Positions 44,553 to 54,772 are shown, counted from the stretch's first letter. The stretch is DNA of 64,000 nucleotides from Paludibacteraceae bacterium (GCA_017547145.1 JAFYQJ010000014.1:232382-296381), one strand, 5' to 3'. The notes: a model not told the origin generated them from the sequence alone. Numbers and translations: made by a program.

Positions 44553-45305
44553 TTAGCGATAGTGTTTTCGTAATAAATCTCTGTATTCTAAAGAATTGGT
44601 AAATGATTTTATCCATTCATCAACGTCTTGTTTAAGCTGTTTGCAATTAGGGGCAATAGCCCAAGCTAAAAAGTGATGAGTGCTAATTGTAGTTTCTGCA
44701 TTAGCGAATGTATTTTGAGGTAAAAGATGAAAATTGAACTCATCATAGATTGTAAGGTTTATGTTGTTGTCAATCAAATCGTTTAATAATTCTTTTGTAG
44801 ATTTCTTTATTTGTATTATGTTTAAGTTCTCTAATCCGACTTCTTCTTGTAAATTATGAAGACGCGTAAGGTATGGAGAGTTTTTTTCTATGTAAATTGT
44901 ATCATTTTCTAATTCGTGATAATTTTTAATGCAATTATTATTGTTTTGAATTAGTAGTAATTCTGTTTTTGCAATAGGAGCTGTGAATAAAATCTCTTGT
45001 TTAAGTTGTTGTGTTGTGGGAATTAGTCGTAATAATAAGTCGTATTCTCCGTTTTTGAGCTTTTCAATGCTTGATTTAAAATCTTTTTCAACTTTAAATT
45101 CTGCTTCTGCTTGAATGCTAATAAGATAATGTCGAAGTAATTCGATTTCGAAGTTGTTAGCCGAATCTGAAGGGATAATAACTTTCAATATCTTTTTGCT
45201 TTTTATTTGTGGTAAATCTCTTTCGGATTGAAAAAAAAGTCCGATAAAGCAAATAGCAAAAATCACACTAAATATGGTATAAATATATTTTTTTTGTTTA
45301 ATCAT
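44553..45305 (-). CDS. membrane-anchored solute-binding (SBP_bac_3-like) protein
   Basis: A 250-residue protein with an N-terminal hydrophobic segment (about 8-26) that looks like an uncleaved anchor. The rest follows the periplasmic amino-acid-binding fold: KKILKVIIPSDSANNFEIELLRHYLISIQAEAEFKV, LKNGEYDLLLRLIPTTQQLKQEILFTAPIAKTELLLI, and DNNINLTIYDEFNFHLL. It resembles the N-terminal part of MltF-type transglycosylases, but no lysozyme domain is present and no ABC permease is nearby. It overlaps the preceding porin gene by 8 bases. Ligand unknown. Confidence 0.65.
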   Translation of the reverse strand: MIKQKKYIYTIFSVIFAICFIGLFFQSERDLPQIKSKKILKVIIPSDSANNFEIELLRHYLISIQAEAEFKVEKDFKSSIEKLKNGEYDLLLRLIPTTQQLKQEILFTAPIAKTELLLIQNNNNCIKNYHELENDTIYIEKNSPYLTRLHNLQEEVGLENLNIIQIKKSTKELLNDLIDNNINLTIYDEFNFHLLPQNTFANAETTISTHHFLAWAIAPNCKQLKQDVDEWIKSFTNSLEYRDLLRKHYR

Positions 45306-47328
45306 AAAAAGCCCATGAAAGTCCGAATCGGAAAGTAAGAGGAGATAATGGATAATTTGGCATTGAAAAATAGTTTTTCCCTTTTATAGCACTTTCAAGC
45401 AAGTTGTGTGCTTGTACAAAGAAACGAACTTTTTTAAGATGACAATTGACGTATGCCGATAGAAATGGATAATTCCCAATTTTTGTGGTGTTTTGGTTAT
45501 GAAATTGTCCTGTAGCTGGCATATAGGTTGGTGCATAGTACGATGTGTGATAGCGAACAGATGCTCCTATTTGAAATGTTAATACTTTAAAAAATAGGTC
45601 TTTGTAGTAAAAATTGCTAAATAATGTGACATCAGGAAGTGGCAATACTTCCTTGTCGCTTGAAAGTTGGTAGGCAATGTCGTTTTCAAGATGAAATTTC
45701 CAAGCATGAAAGTTGATGTGTCCGTTAGCACTTAAAACTTGAATATTGCCTTCGTGTTGTTGTGGAAGAGCTTCTGTATTAAAATAAATATATCTTGTTA
45801 TGTTTTCAAAATTGACACCAATCTTAAAATCTACATATTTGTTTGGATATTTTATATAGCCACTTACGCCAGTTTTAAATGTGCTTTTAAAATCATTTCT
45901 CCATTTGAAGTGGTTTGAAATATAGTCGCGGAGAAAATATGTCGGTTTATGATTATTTGCTTTGGCATCGATGTAAATAATCATAGTTGTATCGTTTTTA
46001 ATTTTGAAACTAGTATTGAAATTACCTTTTATTTCAAAGTCGCCAATTCGATCACCAACAACCACAACATCTCCCATTACGTTGTATTTGAAAATCGAAC
46101 CATCTTCTTTGAATATTGCTCCTCCAACTTTTAGGTTGTTGTGGAATGCGTGGTTTGGTATGGTGTCAATGTAGAGTTCGTGACGTTGGAATTCGTGTTG
46201 CAAAAATGCAGAAACACCAAATTTTAGTTTTTTGTTAAATGCTTCTTCGAGTGTAACAGCTACGTTGTTTTTAAGTGATAGGTACGAAGAAGAATCGTTC
46301 GTGAATATATCGTTTAAATAATTGTGAGGATAAAAATCGGTGTTTATGGTTTTGTCCTCGTAGTAACGTCGTCGAGCATGTTCGAATTTTATAGTATGTG
46401 AAATTCCTAAAATTGGGATGAATTTTGTTACAAAAGAATCGGGAAGAATTTCTATTTCTTTGTCGTTGCCTATTCTGTATTTGTGGTGATAATAATAAAT
46501 ATCATTCCGATACATATTGTAGGCATTGGTGAGGTTTGTAGGTATATTTTCGGCAGAAATACCAGCGCTAGAAACAGCACTTGGGTCAGTTATAAATCTT
46601 ATGTCGGCTATACCGCCATTTTCTTGAGTGTTAAAGTGATTTAAGATAATTGTTCCATTACAAGAATAATGTTTGCTATCATAAGCTGTCCATATCGCCC
46701 CATTAAAAAGTTTGCTTGCTTGGTTAGAATAAGTTCCCCTTGCATAAATAAAATTGGCTAAAAGTCCGATGTTTAAATTTTTATTCACATTGAAAGTGAA
46801 AAGCCCTTTGAGGTAATCTTCTTCATGATAACTTGCTCCTCCTGTCCGATAGGTTAACAATGAAAAAGGTGTTTTTGTGTTGTAGTATTTTATCTCTGCG
46901 GGCGTGATTGTATAAAGGTCATAACTTTTAGAAAATAGAAAATCTGTTTTGTTTTCTTTGTTGTCAAAATAAATTTTTGATTGAATAGGTGAGCCTAAAT
47001 TTCCATTGTATGAATTCTCAATTCCAAATCGAAGAACGGGGTCGTTGTTTTGAAAATTTACGATAATAGTATCTACTGCAATTGTATCCGAAAAGCCTAA
47101 ATATTCATCAGATAAATGCCATGCTACAATTTCAGATTTTTTTTGTTTCTTTTTCCGTTTAATGTAGTCATCGTCTTCTTTTTCAGAATTTTTATCTTGA
47201 TTTCTAAAGTCGATGGTTGAATTTTCGGTATTGGAGGATGAACTTGAATTAGCTTTTAAACGTTGCTGACCAAAACTACTAATACAAGTAATAAATATAA
47301 AACCTATTATGAAAAAATATTTCTTCAT
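45298..47328 (-). CDS. putative outer-membrane porin (Porin_10-like)
   Basis: A 676-residue protein with signal peptide (KKYFFIIGFIFITCISSFG) and then an Asn/Ser-rich and very basic/acidic stretch (NSSSSSNTENSTIDF, KRKKKQKKSE). It continues as a long series of amphipathic beta strands ending in SPLTFRFGLSWAFYD, with the terminal aromatic typical of outer-membrane barrels. WHLSDEYLGFSD and LTYRTGGASYHEEDYLKG fit the Bacteroidota putative porin family. ATG 47328 is preferred because it starts the signal peptide and because a TATTTTTG promoter element lies at 47336-47343, inside the longer reading frame from 47352. Confidence 0.8.
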   Translation of the reverse strand: MKKYFFIIGFIFITCISSFGQQRLKANSSSSSNTENSTIDFRNQDKNSEKEDDDYIKRKKKQKKSEIVAWHLSDEYLGFSDTIAVDTIIVNFQNNDPVLRFGIENSYNGNLGSPIQSKIYFDNKENKTDFLFSKSYDLYTITPAEIKYYNTKTPFSLLTYRTGGASYHEEDYLKGLFTFNVNKNLNIGLLANFIYARGTYSNQASKLFNGAIWTAYDSKHYSCNGTIILNHFNTQENGGIADIRFITDPSAVSSAGISAENIPTNLTNAYNMYRNDIYYYHHKYRIGNDKEIEILPDSFVTKFIPILGISHTIKFEHARRRYYEDKTINTDFYPHNYLNDIFTNDSSSYLSLKNNVAVTLEEAFNKKLKFGVSAFLQHEFQRHELYIDTIPNHAFHNNLKVGGAIFKEDGSIFKYNVMGDVVVVGDRIGDFEIKGNFNTSFKIKNDTTMIIYIDAKANNHKPTYFLRDYISNHFKWRNDFKSTFKTGVSGYIKYPNKYVDFKIGVNFENITRYIYFNTEALPQQHEGNIQVLSANGHINFHAWKFHLENDIAYQLSSDKEVLPLPDVTLFSNFYYKDLFFKVLTFQIGASVRYHTSYYAPTYMPATGQFHNQNTTKIGNYPFLSAYVNCHLKKVRFFVQAHNLLESAIKGKNYFSMPNYPLSPLTFRFGLSWAFYD

Positions 47329-47335
47329 AGAATTG

Positions 47336-47343
47336 CAAAAATA
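47336..47343 (-). promoter_or_regulatory. -7 element TATTTTTG for the porin gene
   Basis: TAnnTTTG on the minus strand, so close to the ATG at 47328 that the mRNA would have almost no leader. It excludes the upstream ATG at 47352 if used. Confidence 0.45.
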
Positions 47344-47400
47344 CAAAATCATTATGATTTTTTTAGAGAATAAGCGTATTAAAATAAGTCCGCTATTTGT

Positions 47401-49830
47401 TTACATTGGGTCAACGTCTAAATTTACCCTAAGCTGTTTGAATTCTTCCGAATTTTTAAGAGACGACAAGCATTTTTGAATAGAATTTTTTATAGAAGAA
47501 TTTGGAAGATTATTTTCGAATTTAATTAAAATATGTTTGATGAAAAACGATTGTATTCTACTAACAGGTGGATTGCTAGGACCTAAAATCTCACCAATAT
47601 TTTCTTGTTGTAAAATCTTGGCTACTTTATATGCTGCTTTGGATAGAATACTTGCATCCTTATGTTTTAATTCCATCACGATAAGTCTGTAGAAAGGGGG
47701 ATAGTGAAATAATTGCCTTTCTGCCATTTGATTTTTGAAAAACGATTTGAAATCGGCATTTTTTGTGTATTGAATAATAGAGTGTTGAGGAGAGAATGTT
47801 TGCAAAAGCACTAGCCCCTGTTTCCCTTTACGTCCTGCTCTTCCGCTTACTTGTGTTAGCATTTGAAAGGCTCTCTCGTGTGCTCTAAAATCAGGATAAT
47901 TTAGTAGGTTGTCGGCATTTAGTATGGCAACCATGCCAACATTCCCAAAGTCAAGTCCTTTCGTGATTATTTGCGTACCTATTAGAATTTGAGCTTGTTG
48001 AGATTCGAATTCATAAATAATTTGTTCGTAAGCTTTTTTACTCGTAGTTGTGTCTAAATCCATTCGAATAGTTTTTATTTCGGGAAAAAGCTCTGCTACT
48101 TCTGTTTCTATTTGTTCGGTACCAAATCCTTTAGTTTGTAAGGTTGGCTGTTTGCATGAGGGGCATGTGTTGGGCATTGGCTCTAAATAACCACAGTAAT
48201 GGCAATTGAGCTTGTTGAACTTTTTGTGGTAGGTTAAACTTACATCGCAATTTGGACAGCGGGGTACCCAAGCACATTGTTTGCATTCTGTGTAGGGAGA
48301 AAAACCTCTTCTATTTTGAAATAAAATAATTTGTTCACCAGCCTGTAATTTTTCTTTCATTCGTTCAAGCAATGGAAATGAAAAATGTCCTTTCATCTGT
48401 TTCCGATGATAAGCTTGCTGTAAGTCTATGATTTCTATTTTTGGTAAATCGATGTTTTCGTGTCTGCTGAAAAGTTCTACGAGACCGAATTTTCCTGTGA
48501 GTGTATTGCAGTATGATTCAATGGATGGTGTAGCTGTTCCTAATAATACTTTCGCGTTATGATGAATGCCTAAAACGATAGCGGCATTTTTAGCGTAATA
48601 ACGTGGTGCTGGGTCGTATTGCTTGTAAGATGAGTCGTGTTCTTCGTCAACAATTATCAATCCAAGATTTTTAAATGGCAGAAAAATAGAGGAACGCACA
48701 CCAAGAATTATTTCGTATCCTTTTTGGAAATAAAGATTATCCCAAACTTCAATTCGTTCAGCATCGGAAAAACGAGAGTGGTATATTCCTATTCGGTTTC
48801 CAAACACTTGCTTTAGCCTCTCGGAAAGTTGTGTTGTAAGAGCAATTTCAGGAACAAGAAATAAAACTTGTTGTTGCTTTTTTAATGTTTCTTCGATAAG
48901 ATGAATGTAGATTTCGGTTTTTCCACACGAGGTAATGCCATGCAACAAAACTGTATTTTTTTCTTTGAATTCGTTTTGAATTTTTTCAAAAGCAATTTGT
49001 TGATTAGGGTTTAGTTTAAAAGGGATTCTCGTTGAAGATGTGGTTTTTAGGCGAGATATTTTTTTCTCAAAACATACAATAATATCCTTTTTTCTTAATT
49101 CGTTGAATATGGTATTTGTACATTTTGATATAGCAAGTAAATCTCTTTTCGATATACTTTCGGTGTTTTCAATGGTTAGAAGTTCTATTAATGTAGAAAA
49201 AAGTTGCAGTTGTTTTGGTGTTTTTTTTAAAGAGTCAAGCGTTTTTTCTATCGAATTTTCTAAAATTGGATTTATTTTTACAAAAGTTTCTGTTTTTGCT
49301 TTGTAGTTAGGTGTAAGTTCTTCGCTAAGAGTTATAAATCCTTTTTTTTGTAAATTTCTAATAGTTGTAAATAAGTTTTTATGACTATCGTTTTTAATTA
49401 GTTCAGCTAAAGAAATTGTGCGGTTCCCAACTGTGTTTAAAATATAATTCTCTTTTTCGGTGAGATTTTCTGTGTTTTCAAACTCATTTTTTGTAATGTA
49501 AGTTTCGCTTTCAATTTTTAATCCTGCTGGGAGAGCTGCTTTGAAAACTTCACCTAATGAGCATTGGTAATAATTAGAAATCCATTCCCACAATTGTATC
49601 TGTTTTGGATAAATAATGGGGTAGTCTTCTATTAACGACGAAATCTCTTTTAATGATTCAATGTCGTCTCCTTTTAGTTTGTATACGATTCCAGTGTAAA
49701 ACTTCCGTTTTCCAAAAGGAACGATAACACGCATTCCTACAACGATATCGTTTTTGAAATTTTCGGCGTTGTAGGAAAAAGTTTGTGTAAGAGGTAGTGG
49801 CAATATGATTTCGGCAACAAGTCCTTTCAT
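47401..49830 (-). CDS. priA: primosomal protein N' (replication restart helicase PriA)
   Basis: An 809-residue superfamily 2 helicase that reloads the replisome at stalled forks. The N-terminal 3'-DNA-binding domain (about 1-105) has VGMRVIVPFGKRKFYTGIVY. Walker A is LLHGITSCGKTEIYI, Walker B LIIVDEEHDSSYKQ, then LLGTATPSIES. The zinc-binding insertion has CKQCAWVPRCPNCDVSL and CHYCGYLEPMPNTCPSC (eight cysteines). Helicase motifs TKGLDFGNVGMV and QMLTQVSGRAGRKGKQG follow. It shares a one-base start/stop overlap with the PBP gene. Confidence 0.95.
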   Translation of the reverse strand: MKGLVAEIILPLPLTQTFSYNAENFKNDIVVGMRVIVPFGKRKFYTGIVYKLKGDDIESLKEISSLIEDYPIIYPKQIQLWEWISNYYQCSLGEVFKAALPAGLKIESETYITKNEFENTENLTEKENYILNTVGNRTISLAELIKNDSHKNLFTTIRNLQKKGFITLSEELTPNYKAKTETFVKINPILENSIEKTLDSLKKTPKQLQLFSTLIELLTIENTESISKRDLLAISKCTNTIFNELRKKDIIVCFEKKISRLKTTSSTRIPFKLNPNQQIAFEKIQNEFKEKNTVLLHGITSCGKTEIYIHLIEETLKKQQQVLFLVPEIALTTQLSERLKQVFGNRIGIYHSRFSDAERIEVWDNLYFQKGYEIILGVRSSIFLPFKNLGLIIVDEEHDSSYKQYDPAPRYYAKNAAIVLGIHHNAKVLLGTATPSIESYCNTLTGKFGLVELFSRHENIDLPKIEIIDLQQAYHRKQMKGHFSFPLLERMKEKLQAGEQIILFQNRRGFSPYTECKQCAWVPRCPNCDVSLTYHKKFNKLNCHYCGYLEPMPNTCPSCKQPTLQTKGFGTEQIETEVAELFPEIKTIRMDLDTTTSKKAYEQIIYEFESQQAQILIGTQIITKGLDFGNVGMVAILNADNLLNYPDFRAHERAFQMLTQVSGRAGRKGKQGLVLLQTFSPQHSIIQYTKNADFKSFFKNQMAERQLFHYPPFYRLIVMELKHKDASILSKAAYKVAKILQQENIGEILGPSNPPVSRIQSFFIKHILIKFENNLPNSSIKNSIQKCLSSLKNSEEFKQLRVNLDVDPM

Positions 49831-52139
49831 TATTCACAACTTGCGTTAGAATAATAACTTTCTGGAATTTCGAAGCTTTCTTCTGCAGAATAACCTAAAT
49901 CTGGATCGTTTAAAACTTTTTGCATATATAATGCCCAGATTGGTAAAGCCATATTTGCACCTTGCCCGTCGGCCATACTTGAGAAGTTGATACTTCTATC
50001 TTCAAATCCTGCCCAAACTCCTGATACAAGCGAAGGAGTAAATCCAATAAACCAACCGTCGGAGTTGTTTTGTGTAGTACCAGTTTTACCTCCTGCAGGC
50101 ATTTTTAGATTGTATTTGTAACGAATACGAACCCCTGTTCCTGCATCAATTACAGAAGATAGCATATCTAGCATTTTGTATGATGTGAGTTCGTCGATAA
50201 CTTCTTGAGTGCGAGGAGAAAACGATGCAATAATATTCCCATTAGCATCTTCTATACGAGTAACGTATATAGGCTCTATTCGGATACCCTTGTTAGGAAA
50301 CGTAGTGTAAGCATCAACCATTTCACTTAAAGTTACTTCGCATGGACCTAGGCAAAGCGAAACGACAGGATCAATTTGTCCTTTAAGCCCAAAAGAACGC
50401 ATTGTATTTACTAATTTTTCGGGAGTAAACAAACTCATTAGATATGCAGAAATCCAGTTGTTAGAATTCATTAATCCCCACTTTAGAGAAACCTCTTCGC
50501 CTATTTGTTTGTTAGAGTCATTGCGAGGTGTATATTCTCTTCCCAATGCATCGTACAAGGTTACTTCTTGATTGATAGTTTTGTCACATGGCCAAAAACC
50601 TTCATTCATAGCTAGGGTATAAAGGTAAGGTTTGATTGTAGAGCCTACTTGTCGGCGTCCCATTGTGGCCATATCATATTGGAAATAAGAGAAGTTAGGC
50701 CCTCCTACATAAGCTTTTACAAATCCACAAGTTGGGTCCATTGACATAAATCCACATCGAAGAAAATGTTTGTGATAGTAGATAGAATCAATAGGTGTCA
50801 TAATGGTGTCTTTTTCTCCTTCCCACGAGAACACATTCATTTCTACAGGAGTATTAAAGGCTTTTTCTATTTCGCTATCCGAAGCGTTATTTTTTTTCAT
50901 TATGCGATAGCGATCGGTTTGTTTAATGCTTTGTTGGATTATTTTTTTTACTTCATCCGTACTTACGTCCGATGAGTATGGGGCATTTTTTTCCCCTTTT
51001 TTTTCTTTAAAGAATTTTTTTTGTAAATCGCTAAAATGAGTTTTTACGGCTTCTTCTGCGTACCGTTGCATGCGAGAGTCTATTGTGGTATAAATTTTTA
51101 ATCCATCGCTGTAAATGTTGTATTTAGATCCATCAGACTTTTTATATTTCTCACAAAAACCATATAGAGGGTCATTTTCCCATGCCAATGAGTCAAGGTA
51201 ATATTTTCCATAAGGTACTTTTTGCCATGAAGCATATTTTGAACGATCAGGTTTTTTTGCAGTTAAAGCAATGCGAAGATATTCTCTAAAATACGGAGCA
51301 AGGCCCATTTTGTGGTCAACTTTGTGGTAATCAAGTTCTAATGGGATTTGTTTTAGGGAATCACATTCTTCTTCGGTTATAAAGCTTGCTTTTCTCATTT
51401 GAGACAGAACAACGTTGCGTCGTTCGGTTACTCGTTCTTTGCGTCGGACAGGGTTAAAATAAGAAGGGTTTTTTAGCATACCAACCAACACTGCTGATTG
51501 TTCTATTTTTAATTCTTTAGGTAAAACGCCGAAATAAACTTGTGCCGCTGTTTTAATACCTACAGCATTGTTTAAGAAATCAAACTGATTTAGGTACATT
51601 GTCATGATTTCTTGTTTTGTATAAAGTCGTTCCAAGCGTACAGAAATAACCCATTCTATAGGTTTTTGCATTGCACGATAGAACATGTTGTCGGCAGGGG
51701 GAGAGTAGAGTTGTTTCGCCAATTGTTGTGTAATGGTACTCCCACCACCAGCACTATGTTGCATTAGTATGATTCGTTTGAATAATACACGAAAAAGAGC
51801 TAAAATATCAATGCCAGAATGATCTTCAAATCTTACATCTTCTGTGGCAATAAGAGCTTCTACAAGATTTTGTGGGAGTTCGTCGTAGGTAGTATTTATT
51901 CGATTTTCTTTGTTGGAAAAGAAATTACCTAAAACTTGCATATCCGACGAGTAGATGATTGTAGCATATTTGCTTTTAGGATTTTGTAGCTCTTCTAAAG
52001 GAGGCATATATCCAATCCAACCTTTTGTGATGCAAAAAAACAAAATGAAAATAAAAACAAAAATTGCTGTAAATAAAGACCAAAACCAAATTAAAAAATT
52101 ACGTTTTAAACCTTTTGATAAGGGTGTTTTTTCTGCCAT
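49830..52139 (-). CDS. mrcA: class A penicillin-binding protein (PBP1A-like)
   Basis: A 769-residue bifunctional peptidoglycan synthase. One N-terminal transmembrane helix (about 20-45) is followed by the glycosyltransferase domain with the catalytic Glu in ATEDVRFEDHSGIDILALFR, GGGSTITQQLAKQL and EQSAVLVGMLKNPS. The transpeptidase domain has GSTIKPYLYTLAMN (SxxK), NSNNWISAYL (SxN) and GKTGTTQNNSDGWFIGFTP (KTG). ATG 52139 (MAEKTP) is chosen over 52166 because a TATATTTG promoter element at 52164-52171 overlaps the longer start. It reads divergently from rlmN. Confidence 0.93.
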   Translation of the reverse strand: MAEKTPLSKGLKRNFLIWFWSLFTAIFVFIFILFFCITKGWIGYMPPLEELQNPKSKYATIIYSSDMQVLGNFFSNKENRINTTYDELPQNLVEALIATEDVRFEDHSGIDILALFRVLFKRIILMQHSAGGGSTITQQLAKQLYSPPADNMFYRAMQKPIEWVISVRLERLYTKQEIMTMYLNQFDFLNNAVGIKTAAQVYFGVLPKELKIEQSAVLVGMLKNPSYFNPVRRKERVTERRNVVLSQMRKASFITEEECDSLKQIPLELDYHKVDHKMGLAPYFREYLRIALTAKKPDRSKYASWQKVPYGKYYLDSLAWENDPLYGFCEKYKKSDGSKYNIYSDGLKIYTTIDSRMQRYAEEAVKTHFSDLQKKFFKEKKGEKNAPYSSDVSTDEVKKIIQQSIKQTDRYRIMKKNNASDSEIEKAFNTPVEMNVFSWEGEKDTIMTPIDSIYYHKHFLRCGFMSMDPTCGFVKAYVGGPNFSYFQYDMATMGRRQVGSTIKPYLYTLAMNEGFWPCDKTINQEVTLYDALGREYTPRNDSNKQIGEEVSLKWGLMNSNNWISAYLMSLFTPEKLVNTMRSFGLKGQIDPVVSLCLGPCEVTLSEMVDAYTTFPNKGIRIEPIYVTRIEDANGNIIASFSPRTQEVIDELTSYKMLDMLSSVIDAGTGVRIRYKYNLKMPAGGKTGTTQNNSDGWFIGFTPSLVSGVWAGFEDRSINFSSMADGQGANMALPIWALYMQKVLNDPDLGYSAEESFEIPESYYSNASCE

Positions 52140-52163
52140 ATCTAATATCGTTAATTGAGCCAA

Positions 52164-52171
52164 CAAATATA
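52164..52171 (-). promoter_or_regulatory. -7 element TATATTTG for the PBP-priA transcript
   Basis: TAnnTTTG match on the minus strand, 25 bases before the ATG at 52139; it decides between the two possible starts. Confidence 0.55.
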
Positions 52172-52202
52172 AGAAATAGTTTTTAGAGAATAGAGAAATT
52201 CT

Positions 52203-52210
52203 TACTTTTG
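52203..52210 (+). promoter_or_regulatory. -7 element TACTTTTG for rlmN
   Basis: TAnnTTTG match on the plus strand, with a T-run at -33. The ATG at 52212 lies before any plausible transcription start, so translation should begin at 52230. Confidence 0.6.
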
Positions 52211-52229
52211 CATGAAAACGAAATGCTTT

Positions 52230-53249
52230 ATGACGGAATGTTTATTAGGGAAAAATTTGAATGAATTAAGTGTTGTAGTTACACAATTAGGGTTGCCTCG
52301 ATTTGTTGCAAAACAAATAGCTGACTGGTTGTATAAGAAGAAAGTTTGTGGTTTTGATGAAATGACCAATCTTTCGAAGTCGGCTCGTGAACAACTTGCC
52401 CAAAAATATTCCGTAGGAAGAAGCTTACCTTTGCATGAGGTTGTTTCGAGCGATGGAACTAAAAAGTATCTCTTTCGTGCTAACGTAGGAGCCGTAGAAA
52501 CTGTTTATATCCCGGAAGCAGATAGAGCAACAGTTTGTGTTTCGTCGCAAGTGGGTTGTAAAATGAATTGTGCTTTTTGTATGACAGGCAAGCAGGGGTT
52601 TTCTGGAAATTTGTCTGCAGCAGAAATTTTGAATCAAATATTTTCTCTCCCTGATAGTGAGCGTTTGACAAATGTTGTACTAATGGGAATGGGGGAACCT
52701 TTTGATAATATAGATGCAGTGATGAAAGCCCTCTCTGTTCTTACGTCCGATTGGGGGTGTGCGTGGAGTCCACGTAGAATTACCGTTTCTACGGTTGGGT
52801 TGATTCCTGGTATACGCAGATTTGTTGAAGAGTCGGAGTGTCATTTAGCAATCAGTTTGCATCATTCTTTTTCTGAAAATCGCCTAGCAATGATGCCTAT
52901 AGAGCGAGCCTATCCTTTACCAAAATTGTTTGAGGAATTGAAAAGGGCAAATATTAAAGGGCAACGTCGTTTGTCGTTTGAGTATATTGTTTTTGAAGGG
53001 GTAAATGATTCTATTAGACATGCGAGAGAGTTGGTTCGTTTGTTGAAAGATTTGAATTGTAGGGTAAATTTAATACGTTTTCATTCTATTCCGAATGTCG
53101 ACTTTAAAAGTCCTGCGATGGATAAAATGGAATGGTTTAGAGATTATTTGAATGAGAATGGTGTACTTTGTACTATTAGACGTTCGCGTGGGGAAGATAT
53201 TTCGGCAGCATGTGGTTTATTGTCTACAGAAGGCAATATGATTTCGTGA
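52230..53249 (+). CDS. rlmN: dual-specificity RNA methyltransferase RlmN
   Basis: A 339-residue radical-SAM enzyme that forms 2-methyladenosine at A2503 of 23S rRNA and A37 of some tRNAs. The N-terminal accessory domain has LPRFVAKQIADWLYKKKV and MTNLSKSAREQL. The cluster cysteines are in VGCKMNCAFCMTGKQGFSGNLSAAEI. MGMGEPFDNIDAV, RRITVSTVGLIPGI and LAISLHHSFSENRLAMMPI follow, and the second catalytic cysteine is near the end in ISAACGLL. ATG 52230 (MTECLLGKN) is set by the promoter. A perfect terminator palindrome follows. Confidence 0.94.
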   Translation: MTECLLGKNLNELSVVVTQLGLPRFVAKQIADWLYKKKVCGFDEMTNLSKSAREQLAQKYSVGRSLPLHEVVSSDGTKKYLFRANVGAVETVYIPEADRATVCVSSQVGCKMNCAFCMTGKQGFSGNLSAAEILNQIFSLPDSERLTNVVLMGMGEPFDNIDAVMKALSVLTSDWGCAWSPRRITVSTVGLIPGIRRFVEESECHLAISLHHSFSENRLAMMPIERAYPLPKLFEELKRANIKGQRRLSFEYIVFEGVNDSIRHARELVRLLKDLNCRVNLIRFHSIPNVDFKSPAMDKMEWFRDYLNENGVLCTIRRSRGEDISAACGLLSTEGNMIS

Positions 53250-53290
53250 GGATTTTTTAGTTTTAGAATTGATAAGTAAGAATTTTAAAT

Positions 53291-53320
53291 AGAAAAAGCG
53301 AACTAATGTTCGCTTTTTCT
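53291..53320. terminator. bidirectional terminator between rlmN and tRNA-Gln
   Basis: Perfect palindrome AGAAAAAGCGAAC-TAAT-GTTCGCTTTTTCT: a 13-bp stem with A/T runs on both sides, serving rlmN (+) and tRNA-Gln (-). Confidence 0.85.
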
Positions 53321-53323
53321 ATG

Positions 53324-53394
53324 TTGTCCTACCTGGATTCGAACCAAGACAGACAGTACCAAAAACTGTAGTGCTACCATTACACCATAGGACA
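53324..53394 (-). tRNA. tRNA-Gln(TTG)
   Basis: The minus strand has acceptor TGTCCTA/TAGGACA, D-arm GGTGTAATGGTAGC, anticodon stem ACAGT/ACTGT with loop TTTTGGT (anticodon TTG, glutamine), T-loop TTCGAAT, and discriminator A. CCA is not encoded. Confidence 0.95.
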
Positions 53395-53421
53395 ATCATT
53401 TCTGTTTTCTAAACAGTGATG

Positions 53422-53452
53422 CAAAGATAGGAAGTTTATTTTTAATTACAAA
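53422..53452 (-). promoter_or_regulatory. promoter of tRNA-Gln
   Basis: TTTG (53449-53452), 19-base spacer, TATCTTTG (53422-53429) on the minus strand: a full consensus Bacteroidota promoter, about 20 bases before the tRNA 5' end. Confidence 0.85.
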
Positions 53453-53464
53453 ATTTTTTATTAT

Positions 53465-54754
53465 TTATTTTGCAATTAAAAGGTAATAATTCTTTTTGCC
53501 TTTTTGCACCAAGATATATTTATCGTTCAAAAGCATATCTTGATTAAATTGCAATTCAAAGTCTGCAACTTTCTCCTTATTAATACTCAAACCTCCGTTT
53601 TGAACCATTTTACGCATTTCGCCTTTTGATGAAAATACTGCTGCTTTTTCAGTGAAAAGCTCTGCTATTTTCATATCATTCAAGTCGTTTTTGTCAATTT
53701 CAAATTGAGGCACGCCTTCAAAGACAGCCAAGAGCGTAACTTCGTCTAGTTTTTTCAATGCTTCGCTAGTAGCTTTACCAAACAAGATGTTTGACGCTTC
53801 CAAAGCCATATTGTAGTCGTTTTCAGAATGTACCATTGTGGTAACTTCTTTTGCCAAGCGTTTTTGCAAAGTACGCAAGTGTGGAGCTTGGTCGTGTTCT
53901 GCAGTCAAAGCATCAATTTCTTCTTTCGACAACGAAGTAAAAATCTTAATGTATTTTTTTGCGTCATCGTCACTTACATTTAGCCAGAATTGATAGAATT
54001 TGTAAGGCGACGTATAGCGACTATCAAGCCAAATATTTCCACTTTCTGTTTTCCCAAATTTGCCTCCATCGGCTTTTGTAATAAGCGGACAAGTCAAAGC
54101 AAAAGCCTCAGTTCCGTTCATTCTACGAATCAGTTCAGTTCCTGTAGTGATGTTTCCCCATTGGTCGCTTCCACCCATTTGCAATTTGCAATTTTTGTTT
54201 TTGTTTAAATAAACAAAGTCATAACCTTGCAAAAGTTGGTAAGTAAATTCTGTAAAACTCATTCCATTCGAATTTTCGCCATTCAAACGTTTTTTTACAG
54301 AATCTTTTGCCATCATATAATTTACGGTGATGAGTTTTCCTACATTTCGAGCAAAATCGAGAAATGTAAAATTTTTCATCCAGTCATAATTGTTCACCAA
54401 TTCAGCAGCATTTGGAGCATCGCTTTCAAAATCAAGGAAACGTGCCAACTGTTTTTTAATACATTCTTGGTTGTGGCGAAGTGTTTCTTCATCCAACAAA
54501 TTGCGTTCAGCTGACTTGCCCGAAGGGTCGCCAATCATACCTGTTGCACCACCAATAAGAGCGATAGGTTTGTGTCCGCATCGTTGAAAATGACGCAACA
54601 TCATAACACCACAAAGGTGTCCAATATGCAAACTATCAGCCGTTGGGTCAATGCCAAGATAAGCCGAAGTCATCTCTTTATTAAGTTGTTCTTCTGTGCC
54701 TGGCATCATATCGTGGAGCATGCCACGCCATTTAAGTTCTTCTACAAAATTCAT
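53465..54754 (-). CDS. tyrS: tyrosyl-tRNA synthetase
   Basis: A 429-residue class I aminoacyl-tRNA synthetase. [24 protein letters not shown] has the HIGH motif. [45 protein letters not shown] and [14 protein letters not shown] form the tyrosine site. The KMSKS equivalent is [15 protein letters not shown], as in bacterial TyrRS. The C-terminal S4-like domain (about 360-429) has [13 protein letters not shown]. Preceded by TACCTTTG at 54773-54780. Confidence 0.96.
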   Translation of the reverse strand: MNFVEELKWRGMLHDMMPGTEEQLNKEMTSAYLGIDPTADSLHIGHLCGVMMLRHFQRCGHKPIALIGGATGMIGDPSGKSAERNLLDEETLRHNQECIKKQLARFLDFESDAPNAAELVNNYDWMKNFTFLDFARNVGKLITVNYMMAKDSVKKRLNGENSNGMSFTEFTYQLLQGYDFVYLNKNKNCKLQMGGSDQWGNITTGTELIRRMNGTEAFALTCPLITKADGGKFGKTESGNIWLDSRYTSPYKFYQFWLNVSDDDAKKYIKIFTSLSKEEIDALTAEHDQAPHLRTLQKRLAKEVTTMVHSENDYNMALEASNILFGKATSEALKKLDEVTLLAVFEGVPQFEIDKNDLNDMKIAELFTEKAAVFSSKGEMRKMVQNGGLSINKEKVADFELQFNQDMLLNDKYILVQKGKKNYYLLIAK

Positions 54755-54772
54755 GTGTTCTTAAATTTTTTG

